From contig NC_083385.1 of NCBI RefSeq assembly GCF_031755915.1, positions 15,211,001 to 15,275,000 of the forward strand: DNA of 64,000 nt, written 5' to 3'. Below are positions 10,407-22,611 of this stretch, one piece after another. The translations under genes were made by a program, and so were the position numbers. Under the pieces are notes generated by a model. That model was not told where the DNA came from. It searched no databases and saw only the letters and a list, made by a program, of their open reading frames with translations. Each line of letters opens with the position of its first letter. Position 1 is the first letter of the stretch. Source of the stretch: Ziziphus jujuba (Eukaryota; Streptophyta; Magnoliopsida; Rosales; Rhamnaceae).

Positions 10407-13400
10407 TGTCAGGACCCGTCTGACAAGCCTGAAACCCTAGACAAGCCCTGATCCCAGGGAAATACCACCGAACCTTCCAACGGAAAATCCGGCAGCACCT
10501 GTCTTAAGGGTAGGACTTACCAAAAATTACCTGCACTGAAAACACACTTCTATATTCATCTCCTTATTCCTCCCACAATACTACAAATTGATACCACAAA
10601 TTTACAACACTTCACAACAATAACAACAACCCAGTGCATAAATAAAATATAAGTGTCCAAATAGTATACAGAGCTTCATGAAGTGCTAATCAACAGAAAA
10701 TACAACAAAGAAGAAAGAAATAATACAGCTGAAATGAACGAGTACAAAAGTACTTCTCGAAACACGATAGTGGCGGAGAATTGGTTCGCTCCGGAAGAAC
10801 GTCTACCACCCTTGCACCTAAGGGAACGGAACTTAAAAACGTGAGATGCTAATCATCTCAATGAGTGACCCTAACTACTGAACACTTTTAATAATAATAA
10901 TATAACAAATAAGGGAATTTAATTAATACCAACAATTAAATAGGTAAATAAATAATAGCAGTTGGAAATAATAATTTTCCTCAAAACTCTCACTAATCAC
11001 TCCGTTGGAAATGTTCCCTTTTTAAAACATTTTCACAAACCCGATATTTCCCGAAAACCAAGGGATCAAACAATTTAATAAACAATAAATAAATAAATAC
11101 CCCAAATATAAATAAAGTGTAAATAAATATAATAAATAACTTTTGAACACCTTTAGGGTTTGAAACTTTATCTGAAAATTACACTTGACGCACCACATCA
11201 TATACCGGTGATGCCCTCCGATACCTAGCATCCTGAGCACCGACTGGCGGGGAGATTAAAGAGAGAAACTTGCAAACGGCACTCCGGTGTCCCGACAGTA
11301 CCGCTGCTGAAACCGTCATCCCGGCCAAGGAGGGGCGCGGCTGTGGCCAATATCAAACTTGTCTGCCCACGGTCCAATGGCAACTCACGGGAGACATAAT
11401 ACTTGCGCACTAAACCACATATACATACACCAGAACACCAATACTGTATGAATGCGTCTAAAATAATTATTAAATCAACTATACCGTTCTTTCCAAAATT
11501 ACCGTGGGAAATATACCAAATTTTCACACTTACCATCCCACATATTTTCATTTAACAGACCGGTACGAAATCATCAATAACCAATAAAACCATAATTTTT
11601 CTCGTAATATGAGGTTCAACAAATAAAATACCGTGGGCATAATTATAAAATTAAACCACCAATTTAACAAATATTTTCATAAAATATTTAAACCAATTAT
11701 GTAACACCCCGTCCCAAATCGCACCGGAATCCGTGCACGTTGACCGATGTTGACTGTTGACCGTTGACCAAAGGGGTCAAAAGTTGACTTTTTGACTCGG
11801 TGGGAATTTCGAGATGACTAGGGTACCATGGCGAAGTGCACGATGCCACGAGTTCGTAGACTGGTAGCACGTCGAAAACGGAGCTACGGTTTGAAAGTTA
11901 TGGACGAAACAAGTTGCTGTCCAAGGGGTGCCGGAGTTGACTTTTTGTTTATGGGGAATTGAGCTTTGACTCATGCATGGTTGTGAAGTGCTCGTCGATA
12001 CGAGTTCACAGACTAGCGGCACGCTCAAAACGGACATCCGGTTAAAAAGTTATGGACGTTTGAAGTTTACCGGATACCGTATTATTTTAATATTTTTTTG
12101 GTCGTGAACAGTGAAATGCCACGTGTCAGCTTCTGAGTGGTCCACGTGGCATGAACAGTGTCACGCAGGGTTTTAATTTTGAAAAACTCTCGGGGAAGAG
12201 AGAGAAAGAGAGAGAAGAGAGAGAAAGAGAGAGAGGAGAGAGAAAGAGAGAGAGAGAGCCACCGCCGGCCACCGGATTTTGCCACTGTTCCAGCCGAGTT
12301 ACTGTACACGCGCCGGACAGAAAGCTTGCCCACCTCATTTCCGGCAAAACCTCCAAGTTTCACGGCGAACGGCCGCCGGACGTGCCCGGATCGGACGTCC
12401 GAAGTTTGGCGGCGATTTTTCCCCTCCACCGCCGGCCACCGCGAATCGGCACTGTTCCGGCCATTTTCCGGCCACACGCGCCTGACAGCCTTGATCCTCT
12501 CCTCAAGTCCGGCCTACCCACCAAAAATCACGGCCATCGGACCACCGACGCGCCGGGATCGGAGCGTTTTCCGGCGAGGGGTCGAAAATCTTCAAACGGT
12601 GATTTCTCCGCCGTCCGACCTCCGTTTTGCTCACCGTCGGTCCCGTTGGATTGCTCTCCTCACGATCTACAAATCTGCAAAATTTCACAGCAAACGGCCA
12701 CTGTCGGAAAATACTGTTCCGGTGACGGTTGCCGGTGACGTGGCGGCCCGCCGGAAATTACTGTTCCGGCGAGTACCCGAAAATTCCGGCCAGCTCCAGT
12801 CCGCAGTGTTCGACCTCCTGAACCCAAATCCGACTTCCATTTCCGCCAATTCGCGACGGTTTGGGAGAATTGCGGAGCCGAAACTCGAAAAGCTTTCCGG
12901 CGAGATTCCGACCCCGTCGGGTTCGATCACCGGAAAGTAAGACCGAATCCGTGATCCTCATCACACGAGCTTCGATTCGGTATATAACTCGTAACCCTTA
13001 GATGTCGCTTGGTGTTCGCTCCCCGGGTATCCATTTGGGAATTACCCGAATAAAATATTAATATTTTTGGTTTGTGCACTGTGGTTGTTTAGGTGCACGC
13101 GCGAGTAGTGGAGTGGATCCTGAGGAGGATCTTAGTTGATTTGCGCTCTCCAGGTGAGTGACCCACCTTCAAAAATTATTTTGGGCAATTAATTAAATTT
13201 AATTGGTATTTAATTTAGTATTTAATTATGCTCATGTGGTGTGGTTTAATTATGATTTTAATGCGGTTTAAATTAAATTATTTGTTATGCATGAGCAAGG
13301 TATGTTTCGGTATTAATTTCACGTGGTTTCAAATGTGATTTCTCGGGCATAATTAGGTTAAATATTTTATGAAAATATTTGGTTAAATTTTATAAATTAT

Positions 13401-15721
13401 GCCCGCGGTATTTTTATGGTTGCATTTCGTATTTCGAGAAAATTGTGGTTTGTTGGTTATCAATGTTTCGTACCGGGTTACTAAATAAAAATATGTGGGA
13501 TGGTGTTTGTGAAAATTTGGTATACTTCCCACGGTGGTTTTTTGGAAAAACGGTACGGTTGGTTGTTATTGTTTATTTTTAGACGCACTCATACAGTATT
13601 GGTGTTCTGGTGTATGGTGTATGGACACGTGGTTTAGCACGCGGTTATTATATGGTTTAGCGTGCGGTTATTACTTCACCCGTGAGTTGCCATTGGACCG
13701 TGGGCAGGCAAGGTTATTGTTGCGCACAGCCGCCCCCCTCCTTGGCCGGGTGATGGTTTTTAGCAGTCGGTACTGTCGGGACGCCGAAGTGACCACTGCA
13801 GGTTTCTCTCTTTAACCTCCCGCCAGTCGGTGCTCGGGACGCTGGGTATCGGAGGGCATCACCGGTATATGGTGTGGTGCGTCAGGTGTAATTGTCGGTG
13901 TAATTGCAAATAATGGTTTAAACCCCAAAGGTGTTCAAAATTTATTTATTATAATTTATTATATTTTTATTATATATTTGGGGTATGTATTTATTTAATT
14001 GTTGTTGTTAAATTATTTAATCCCTTGGTTTTTGGGAGGTATGCACATTGGGTTTTGCGAAAAGGTTTTAAAAAGGGAACATTTCAAACGGAGCGATTGG
14101 TGAGAGTTTTGAGGGAAATCATTATTTTCCAAAGGTTATTATTATTTATTATTAATTGTTGGTATTTGTTCCACTCCTTAATTGTTATTATTTTATTATT
14201 ATTATTAAAAGGTGTTCAGTAGTTCGGGTTACTCACGGAGATGATTAGCATCTCACTCTTAAATTCCGTTCCCTTAGGTGCAAGTGGTGGTAGACGTTCT
14301 TCCGGAGCGAACCAAGTTTTCCGCTGCTGTTGTGTTTCGAGGAGTTTCTTTGTACTCTTTCATTTCAGTGTATTATTTCTTTTCAGCCTTATTGTATTTC
14401 TGTTGTTTAGCACTTCTTAAAGCTCTGTATACTATTGGAATACTTCTGTTTTATTTATGCACTGGACTGTTGTTGCTTTGAGAAGTGCTGGAATTTGTGG
14501 AATCAGTTTGTAGTTTGTGGTAAGTAAATCCCTTAGGGGAGGCTCTGTCGGATTTTCCTTTGGAGGGTCCGGTAGGGTTTCCCTGGGATCAGGGCTGTCT
14601 AGGGTTCCGGGGAAGGAATTCTGGACGGGTCCTGACAAATTATGCCCAAAAATACCATTTAAAACCACATACAAATTATTACTAAAAATACCTTGCTCAT
14701 GCATAATAATTAAAATTAAATCACAATAAAATAATAATTAAATTGCACCACATGAGCATAATTCAAATACCAATTAAACACCAATTAAATATAATTAATT
14801 GCCCAAAATATTTTTAAAGGTGGGTCACTCACCTTAAGCGCGTATATCAGCTAAGATCTTCCTTAGGATCAACTCCACTAGTCGCACGCACACCCAAAAC
14901 ATCCACAGTACACCAACCAAATATATTAATATTTTAATCGGATAACTCCCAAATGGGTACCCGGGGAAAAAACACAAACGACAACTAAAAGTTATGAGTT
15001 ATATACCGAATCGAAGCTTGAGTGATGAGGATCACAGATTCGGTCTTACTTTCCGGAGATCGGACCCGAGGTGGCCGGAATCTCGCCGGAAAGCTTTCGG
15101 GATTCGACTCCTCAATTCTCTCAAACCATCGCGAATTGGCAGAAAAGGATGCGGGATTTGGATTCAGAAGGTCAGAATTAATGGACAGGGACCGGCGGTG
15201 CAACTGGGTACTCGCCGGAACAGTGACTTCCCGCGAGCCGCCGCTTTCACCGACAACCGTCGCCGGCGGCAGCGGGTGCGGTGGCTGTTGGCTGAGATTT
15301 TTGGCGGTTTTGTAGATCAAGGGGAGAGGAATCCAACGGGACCGGCGGTGAGGTAAACAGAGACCAGACGGCGGAGAGATTGGGTTTTGAAGATTTTCGG
15401 TGCCTCTCCGAAAAATGCTCCGATCCCGGCGTGTCGGAGGTCCGGTGGCCATGAAATTTGGTGGGCTGGCCGGAAATGAGGAGGTGGTGAGGGGTGACTG
15501 GCACGTGTGGCCTAAAAATAGCCGGAAAGGGGTCAAACGGCGGTGGCCCGCGATGGAGGGAAAAATTGCTGCCGAGCTTCGCCGCCTCGATCCGGGTGCG
15601 TCCGAGGACCGTTGGTCGTGAGATTTTGGGGTTTGGCCGGAAATGGGATGGCGCTCTTGTCTGGCTCGCGTGTGTAGCAAGAATCGGCCGGAAAATTGGA
15701 TGATTCCGGCAGCCGGTCGGC

Positions 15722-15755
<34 letters not shown>

Positions 15756-16255
15756 TCCCCAGCGTTTTTGCCAAATAAAAGAACCATGGGTGACACTGTT
15801 CATCCACGTGGACCAATCAGGTGATGACACGTGGCGTTACTGTGCACTTAAGCCAGATATAATAAAATATTATGGTATTCGGTGAACTTCAAACGTCCAT
15901 AACTTTTTAACCAGATGTCCAATTTAAGCGTGCCGCTAGTTTATAAACTCGTATCGACGAGTAATTTACAACCATACAAGAGTCAAAATAAAATTATACA
16001 ACAGTAAAAAGTCAACTCCCGGCACCTTTTGGACAGTTTGCACATCGACTTGTTTTGCCCATAACTTTCAAACCGTAGCTCCGTTTTCGATGTGCTATTA
16101 GTTTACGAATTCGGAGCATCATACACTTCGCCATGGTACCATGGTCAACTAGAAATTTCAACTGGAACAAAAAGTCAACTTTTGACCCACTCGGTCAACG
16201 GTCAACCTCGATCAACGTGCACGAATTCTGATATGATTTGGGACGGGGTGTTACA
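10407..16255 (-). mobile_element. Outer solo-LTR-like element, split by an inverted copy of itself
   Basis: Its ends are TGTCAGGACCCGTC (10407) and GGACGGGGTGTTACA (16255), flanked by a perfect 5-bp duplication ACTAG (10402-10406 and 16256-16260). Without the nested copy at 11700-14637 and its duplicated AATTA it is about 2.9 kb. TG..CA ends, a 5-bp target duplication and no internal coding region suggest a solo LTR, possibly of a gypsy element with long LTRs. A non-autonomous element cannot be excluded. Near-terminal inverted repeats of about 15 bp are visible. It lies in intron 2 of dehydrogenase copy 1. Confidence 0.8.
11700..14637 (+). mobile_element. Inner solo-LTR-like element, opposite orientation, nested in the outer copy
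   Basis: The 2938-bp element starts TGTAACACCCCGTCC and ends GGACGGGTCCTGACA, with a perfect 5-bp duplication AATTA (11695-11699 and 14638-14642). It is the same family as the outer element but inverted: 11700-about 13357 is the reverse complement of about 14643-16255, and about 13361-14637 is the reverse complement of 10407-11699. A (GA)n stretch (12195-12258) marks a GC-rich part whose long open frames are not genes. Confidence 0.83.
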
Positions 16256-16305
16256 ACTAGTGAGTACCAGAAGGAAAAGTAGGATAGAATTTTCGTTAAT
16301 AATAA

Positions 16306-16850
16306 GGTGTAAATGAGCCAATTTAAGTCTACTATTAGAATTTTCAAATTCGATTTATATGATTCTATGAGTATTCAAGTTCGGTTCAAACTTATAAATT
16401 TTTGAAATAACTTGTTCAAGTTTGATTTAGCTTATTTATGAAAAGTTTAAGCTTAACTTAGCTTGATTTGTTATATTATAAAAATTTAAAAACTTAAATA
16501 TTAGTTTTCTTAGAATACAAATTTTAACATCAGTTATTAAGAAATTTAAGTTGTTCTATCAATTTTATTACAAAATTAATTTATTTCTTAAAAAAATATT
16601 AAATTTATAAAATATATTACTTTTGTATTATAAATATTCAATTCGTTTAAATTTGTAATAAAATTTTTATATAAATATATATAAATGACAAATTCAAACT
16701 ATTTATGAACTTTATTTATTGTTAAGAATCAACTCATAATTATGGTTAAAAATCAACTCACAAATTTTATTTCTTTTTCAAATTTATTTTCTTTACAAGT
16801 TAAAATCGAGTGAATTAAAATAAAATTGAACTCGAGCTGATCATGGCTAT
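16306..16850 (+). repeat. Dispersed repeat, first copy
   Basis: This roughly 545-bp AT-rich sequence begins near GGTGTAAATGAGCC and ends near AACTCGAGCTGATCATGG. It is clearly related, in opposite orientation, to 63005-63548. No coding region or classic terminal inverted repeat is seen, so the class is unknown. It lies in intron 2 of copy 1. Confidence 0.55.
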
Positions 16851-17254
16851 TTGAATCTATGTAATAAAAAACAAATCTCCACTTACCACCATATCAGGAT
16901 TCTTTTGTCGGCTCCTTTTTTGATAAATATTATCGTATGTCTACCCCGCTCATTGTACAAGGAAAATAATTATTAATTATTGGGTGCAATTTGCCTTTTT
17001 TTTTTTTTTTTTTGATAAATAAAAAATGGACCTCCAATAAATTCATCGCCCATGAACTATTTGGGTTTATATACCTTACTAGTTTGCTTTCCAACCCGAA
17101 ATATTTTGCATTGAAGTAAATAATTAACGTTGACTTTAGTTATATGGTTTATTTTATTCTTTTTCAATTTTTTGACTGCAAGGAATTTTCCTAGTAAATA
17201 TTAAGAGATAGAATTTATCCAAATCTAATATTGAAAATAAATTGCAAAAACTTA

Positions 17255-17587
17255 GCCCTTGTTTGGCTATGTTTTCAGTTTTTAGTTTTCAAAATATTAT
17301 TTTAAAAATCAAAAAAATAAAAATTATTTTTATTTGTTTTTTGATATTAGGAGTGTTTGGCCAGTAATTTTTTAAAACAGTTTTCAAAACTAAAAAACAG
17401 AAAGAAAAAAAACATCATTTTTAACGTTTGCTAAATTTTATTTTATTTTTTAATTTGTTTTTTAAAACTGTTTTTGAAAATTGAGGTCAAACAGGTAATT
17501 TTTTATTTTGCAAACAGTTTTCTATTTTATGGAACATAAAACTATAAAACAAAAAACTATTTTAAAACCTAATGGCCAAACAGGCCC
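17255..17587. mobile_element. MITE, probably Tourist/Harbinger-like
   Basis: A 333-bp element has imperfect terminal inverted repeats (GCCCTTGTTTGGCTA at the left, the complement of GGGCCTGTTTGGCCA at the right) and a 3-bp duplication TTA on each side (17252-17254, 17588-17590). A second inverted pair at about 17348-17370 and 17478-17500 lies inside. The TTA duplication and GGCC..TTTGG ends fit PIF/Harbinger-derived MITEs; a hAT origin is less likely. Confidence 0.6.
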
Positions 17588-17590
17588 TTA

Positions 17591-18275
17591 CTTTCTAGCT
17601 CGGAAATTTTTTATCATCGTTGAATTGCTTTTTTTACATATACTTCCCTTTTACTTTTATTTTACTTTCAAATTAACCTTTTTTTAATGAAAAATAGATA
17701 ATTTTATCTAAAATTAATAAATTAAAAGACCATAGCAACTATCTAATTACAATATATTATTCACTAAAATCAAGCCATTAATAACTTTTTAAAAACTTGT
17801 ATCCAAATAGTCATCATAGCTCCAAACTTATCTTCTACCAAATAAAGTCTACCATAATGGAAAATCCTAAATCAACTTCAAATCATTATATTTATTTCAT
17901 ATGTAACGTTTGTTATATTCTTAATCAAACACGAAAATTATGTAGGTAAAGTATATAATCAATGCGGTGTAGAAAAAAAATAAATATAATTTAACCATAG
18001 GTGAATCTCACAATCCATAATCACATTTAAGAATTGTACATACATACCAAACTTTATTTGAAAATAAAATCAAATCAAATCAAAGGAGAGAAACGGTAAG
18101 TAATTCTACCCAAAATGCTTGGCTAATTGATATGCTGCCATAGCTACTTGTTTGCAATTTTTTTGGTTCCCAAGGAATATAATATTACATTGTGAAATCC
18201 CTGTATGCGAAAAAGCAAAAAAGAAATTAGGTTAGATGAGTTTATTGAGCTTGATGTTGGATTCATCGGTTTGAG

Positions 18276-18306
<31 letters not shown>

Positions 18307-18784
18307 GAAGATAAAATTAGGGTTATGATAGATGTTAGGTTACAATTTTTTAAAAGTTATAATGGTAAATAATGAACTTTAAATAGATGGACAGTATAGT
18401 CTTGTGACTTGTTAATTTTTTATGAAATTATCCATTGGACATTATAGTCTTTTAACTTATTAATTTTGGATGAAATTTATATTTTACATTGAAAGGAAAT
18501 AATATGAAAGGAAAAAGAAACAAGAAGCAAAGTTTCTGAAAAAAATAAAAACTCAAGGGTAGTTATGAAAACTTTTCAAACTAAATGGTAAGATTTTGTA
18601 ATTATCCCCCCCAAAAAAAAAAAAATAATAATAATAATACTTCGGAGAATTTTCTAGTATAGGAACCTTACAGATATGTATTATTGTTGTGAATTAACTC
18701 AAAGTTAGCTTGATTGGGTTTCCCTTGATCACTTTCTATTTCCTAATCACTATTCAATATTTTAACTCAATTGGGCAAATGCAG
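17591..18784 (+). other. End of intron 2 of copy 1
   Basis: AT-rich intron sequence with a (TA)n tract at about 18277-18298, ending GCAG at 18784. The last 100 bases resemble the end of intron 2 in copy 3 (51100-51203). No other feature is visible. Confidence 0.6.
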
Positions 18785-19915
18785 GCATGAAATTGTCGGT
18801 GTAGTAACAGAGGTGGGTGATAAAGTCCAAAAGTTCAAAATTGGGGATAATGTTGGAGTGGGATGCATGGTTGGAGCTTGCCATTCCTGTGAAAACTGCA
18901 ACAAAAACAACCTTGAGAATTACTGCCCCAATATGATATTCACTTATAGCGCTAAGTACCATGATGGAACTGTCACCTATGGAGGTTACTCCGACCACAT
19001 GGTGGCCGATGAGCACTACGTAGTTCGGATTCCGGATGGCCTACCTCTTGATGCAGGGGCTCCTCTGCTCTGTGCTGGGATTACAGTCTACAGTCCATTG
19101 AAGTACTTTGGACTTGATAACCCCGGTACGCGTGTTGGTATCGTAGGCCTTGGTGGACTAGGACATGTGGCTGTGAAATTCGCCAAGGCTATGGGGGCTA
19201 ATGTTACGGTAATCAGTACATCAATTAACAAGAAAGAGGAAGCTTTGGAAAAACTTGGCGCTGATTCATTCTTAGTTAGCCGCGATCAAGATCAGATGAA
19301 TGTATATATTAGAATTTTAAAAACAAATTGTTTTTGATGAATTTAGGGGATAGTGTTATTTAACTGTGCAATGTTTTTTTGTTTCCCCCCCCCTCTCTCT
19401 CTTTAATGTTTGTGTTTCTTATTGTGAAGGCTGCTATTGGCACTTTGGACAGTATCATTGACACTGTTTCAGCAGTACATTCTCTACTGCCTTTGATTCG
19501 GCTGTTGAAGTCTCATGGAAAGCTTGTTATGGTTGGTGTACCCGAGAAGCCACTTGAGCAACCAATTTTTCCTTTACTTATGGGTCAGTATATATATAAT
19601 TAAGCATACCATATATAAGATTGCTTATATAATATAATACTACATAAGCATTTAAGTAGTTTTTGTATGACAGAAAATTATTAACGAAATCTAATTTTGT
19701 GTGTGGCAGGAAGGAAAATAGTAGCTGGTAGTGCCATGGGAGGTATGAAGGAAACACAAGAGATAATTGAGTTTGGAGCCAAACATAACATAAGAGCTGA
19801 TATTGAGCTTATTCCTGCTGATTATGTCAACACTGCCATGAAGCGTCTTGTGAAAGGAGACATTAATTACCGATTTGTTATCGATGTTGGAAACACGTTG
19901 AAGTCAAGCAATTAA

Positions 19916-20422
19916 TTAAGATTTTTAGTTTTGCTTATTTTGGTATTGACCATGAAAAATGTTGGGATAGGATTTATTGCTTTGTTATATTTATTTTATT
20001 GTAAAATAATATGATTTTGTTTATGGTAATTAATAATAAGATTAATATTCTTATTTGGTTTATTTTTGAATTTTGAAAATATAAGATAAAAAAACATGTA
20101 TATAATGTAATATATTTTTATTATTAAAGATATTTGAAACAAATATTCTAGACACTGATACATATTCATATCTAAATATGTAATAAGTGAAATTTTATTA
20201 TAAAACAATAAGATTAATGTATGGTAATTAATAATAAAATTGATCTTCATATCAATATATCAATACTTTAAGATGAATAATGCATTTTTTTCAATATTTT
20301 CCATAAAGTACTAAATATATATATGTGTGTATATGTTAACTAAGGAGAAAACTCTTAAAAAGGTCTTATATATATGTACATATTTAAAGTTGTTTTTAAA
20401 AGGTAATCTTAGGATTATGATA

Positions 20423-20462
<40 letters not shown>

Positions 20463-22611
20463 TTAACTAGTATAAATATTTCATTCATCAATGTAAATTG
20501 TACCATCTTTTTAGAAAAGATGAAAAAAAAAATACAAAATTAATGATAAAAAATATTGTTTATATATATATATATATATTCAAGTTTATGGGACAAATTA
20601 TTAAAGGATAATTGACATTCAATTTCTATCTTTGGATAGTTGAAAGATATTGCGGTTGAAAATTTTATTGATTTTTGGACATTTTATTGTTATTTTTATA
20701 AAATATAAATTTGATAATTTTAACTTAAATTTATCACGTAAGGGAGAAGAACTCATGTAAAGAAAAAAAAAAAAAGGATATGGTCCTTTTTCTTAATCAT
20801 TAAACTATTTTTCGGTATAATACATCTATCAATTCCTTGGTCCTTACTAAAAATACTTTAAAATTATTTACATTTTTTATGTTTAAATATTCTATTTAAT
20901 TAAGTATATGAAATTGTTTGCACCTTTTAGTGGATTGATTGCCTGGAATTAATAAGAATTGAAGAAAATTTTCTTCTATTTAATTGTCAATGATATTGGA
21001 AACTATGAATTATAAATTTATAAGATAATTTAATAAATTACTTTAAAATTTGTATCTATATTTATCTATATTTATATTATATATAAAAAGTAAGATAGAC
21101 GGTAAAATTTTTTCCATATATCATCATTATAGAAAAAATATAATATTAATTTATTTGTTTAGGTTGATTATCTAATGTTATATTCAATTATTTTTTAAAT
21201 ATTAATTAATTGTCATTTATATCAATATTTTATTGTTTTTAAAAATGTAGCATCATCTTAACCAAGTGAAAAATACAATAACAAATTATGGAGAACACTT
21301 TTCAAATAAGAAAATAAAATATTAATAAATTATGAAAAAACAAATACCGTCCTTTAATACATAAGGAAAACTATATCATACAATTCATTAAACAAACTAC
21401 CTAATATGCGATATTGACATTACACACGTGCAAGTCAGTTAATCATTAATTTGAAATTTTCAAATTTAAAAATGTTAACTTATATAAATTTTTTATTTTT
21501 ATAAATTATGAAATTAATTGTCCATATTGAATACTCATTAATTTAAAAACTTCAAATTTACAAAATAAGGCTCTTTAAACTTTAAATTTTAAAATTAAAA
21601 ATTAAAAAATTTGGCTCACATAAATTACTTATGGATATTTTTTGCCAATAGTAAATAGCCTATTAGTTTATAAGAGGCAATTTCAATATAAAACTATTTA
21701 AATTTTAAATTGGACACATTATTATAATGAGTAATTAATATAACAATAAAAAAAGATCATAATGAAATATCAATTATGATATTGAAATGTTAAAATTTAA
21801 AATTTGAAAAATTTCGCCCATAAACGAATATTATTAATCCCAAAACTTTAAAAACGATCTTGGTAACCAAGTAAAAGTTAGGATAATAAATTACAGACAA
21901 ACACTCTCCAATTAATAAATTAAAAATTTTCAATTATAATCATTAAATGTCATTTATATATTGCTAATATTAAAATTGGTAACTAATTTGTATTTAATTT
22001 CATTGTATTTTTAAATATGGCAAAACATAAACATAAAAATAACCAATTATTTAAGGCATGTTGGTTCAAAACACCCAAATTGCATTTTTTTTTTCCCTTC
22101 CTAAACACCCAAATTATGATTTTTAAATAATAATAATAAATTTGGAAATTGATTATGAAATTAAAAGAGCCTAAATAAGGCTACTTTTATTTTTGGTGGA
22201 TAATAAATGAATCTGAATAAAGCAAATAATATCCTTTTCAAATAATAATTATTTTTTTAAGCAAATAAATCTTGAATAATGCTAATTATTTATTTTAGAA
22301 ATAAATTTTTTTTTCCTTCAATAAATAAAGGCATAAATAAAGCTAGTTTCATAATATTCAGATTGAGAATGGTGGTGATCATATATGGTTATTTTTTTAA
22401 ATTACTTCAAATAGTGAAGGAAAAAGCTTTAATTTAGAACAATCGCTTGATTTTAAAAATTGGAAAAAAAAAATTAAATTCATCATTAAAAACAATATTT
22501 GTATCTTTATCAAGTTTCGAAGTTCTTCACCTATAACTACGCAATGCATTAGGTGATCTTTTAACTCTAAATCAATAAGACATACGATTATAGAACAATG
22601 CTTCCTCTTCA
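19916..22611. other. AT-rich intergenic DNA after copy 1
   Basis: I see no gene here. The stretch is very AT-rich with (TA)n and (TG)n tracts at about 20423-20461 and small local duplications near 20010-20050 and 20200-20240. No polyadenylation hexamer was assigned for copy 1. Confidence 0.6.

Larger units (their letters stand above)
2062..19915 (+). pseudogene. Dehydrogenase copy 1 (CAD/mannitol dehydrogenase-like), exon 1 split by a copia element
   Basis: Five exons are visible: 2062-2138 plus 8659-8679 (exon 1, interrupted by the retrotransposon), 10040-10153, 18785-19301, 19430-19583 and 19710-19915. Without the insertion they total 1089 bases in one open frame, 362 codons plus stop. The product would be a zinc- and NADP(H)-dependent medium-chain alcohol dehydrogenase acting on aldehydes/alcohols in the cytosol. 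Exon 2 gives the catalytic motif CGICHSDLH, the exon 2/3 junction gives GHE, and exon 3 gives the structural zinc lobe and the Rossmann motif GLGGLGH. The zinc lobe reads [16 protein letters not shown], one residue longer than in copy 3. Splice sites are GT..AG. Intron 2 is swollen to about 8.6 kb by nested repeats. Since the frame is otherwise clean, inactivation looks recent. Whether any transcript bypasses the insertion is unknown. Confidence 0.9.

Noticed and set aside
12151..12940. Long open frames of 195-260 codons in a GC-rich stretch
   Set aside because: They lie inside the inner solo-LTR-like element, overlap each other in several frames and owe their length to GC-rich, (GA)n-bearing sequence. 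No domain is seen, and the matching region of the inverted copy (14985-15830) shows the same kind of frames.
14985..15830. 281-codon minus-strand open frame rich in Arg, Ser and Pro
   Set aside because: It is the counterpart of 12158-12940 in the outer element, in non-coding LTR-like DNA with a (CT)n tract. Frame and length are not kept between the two copies.
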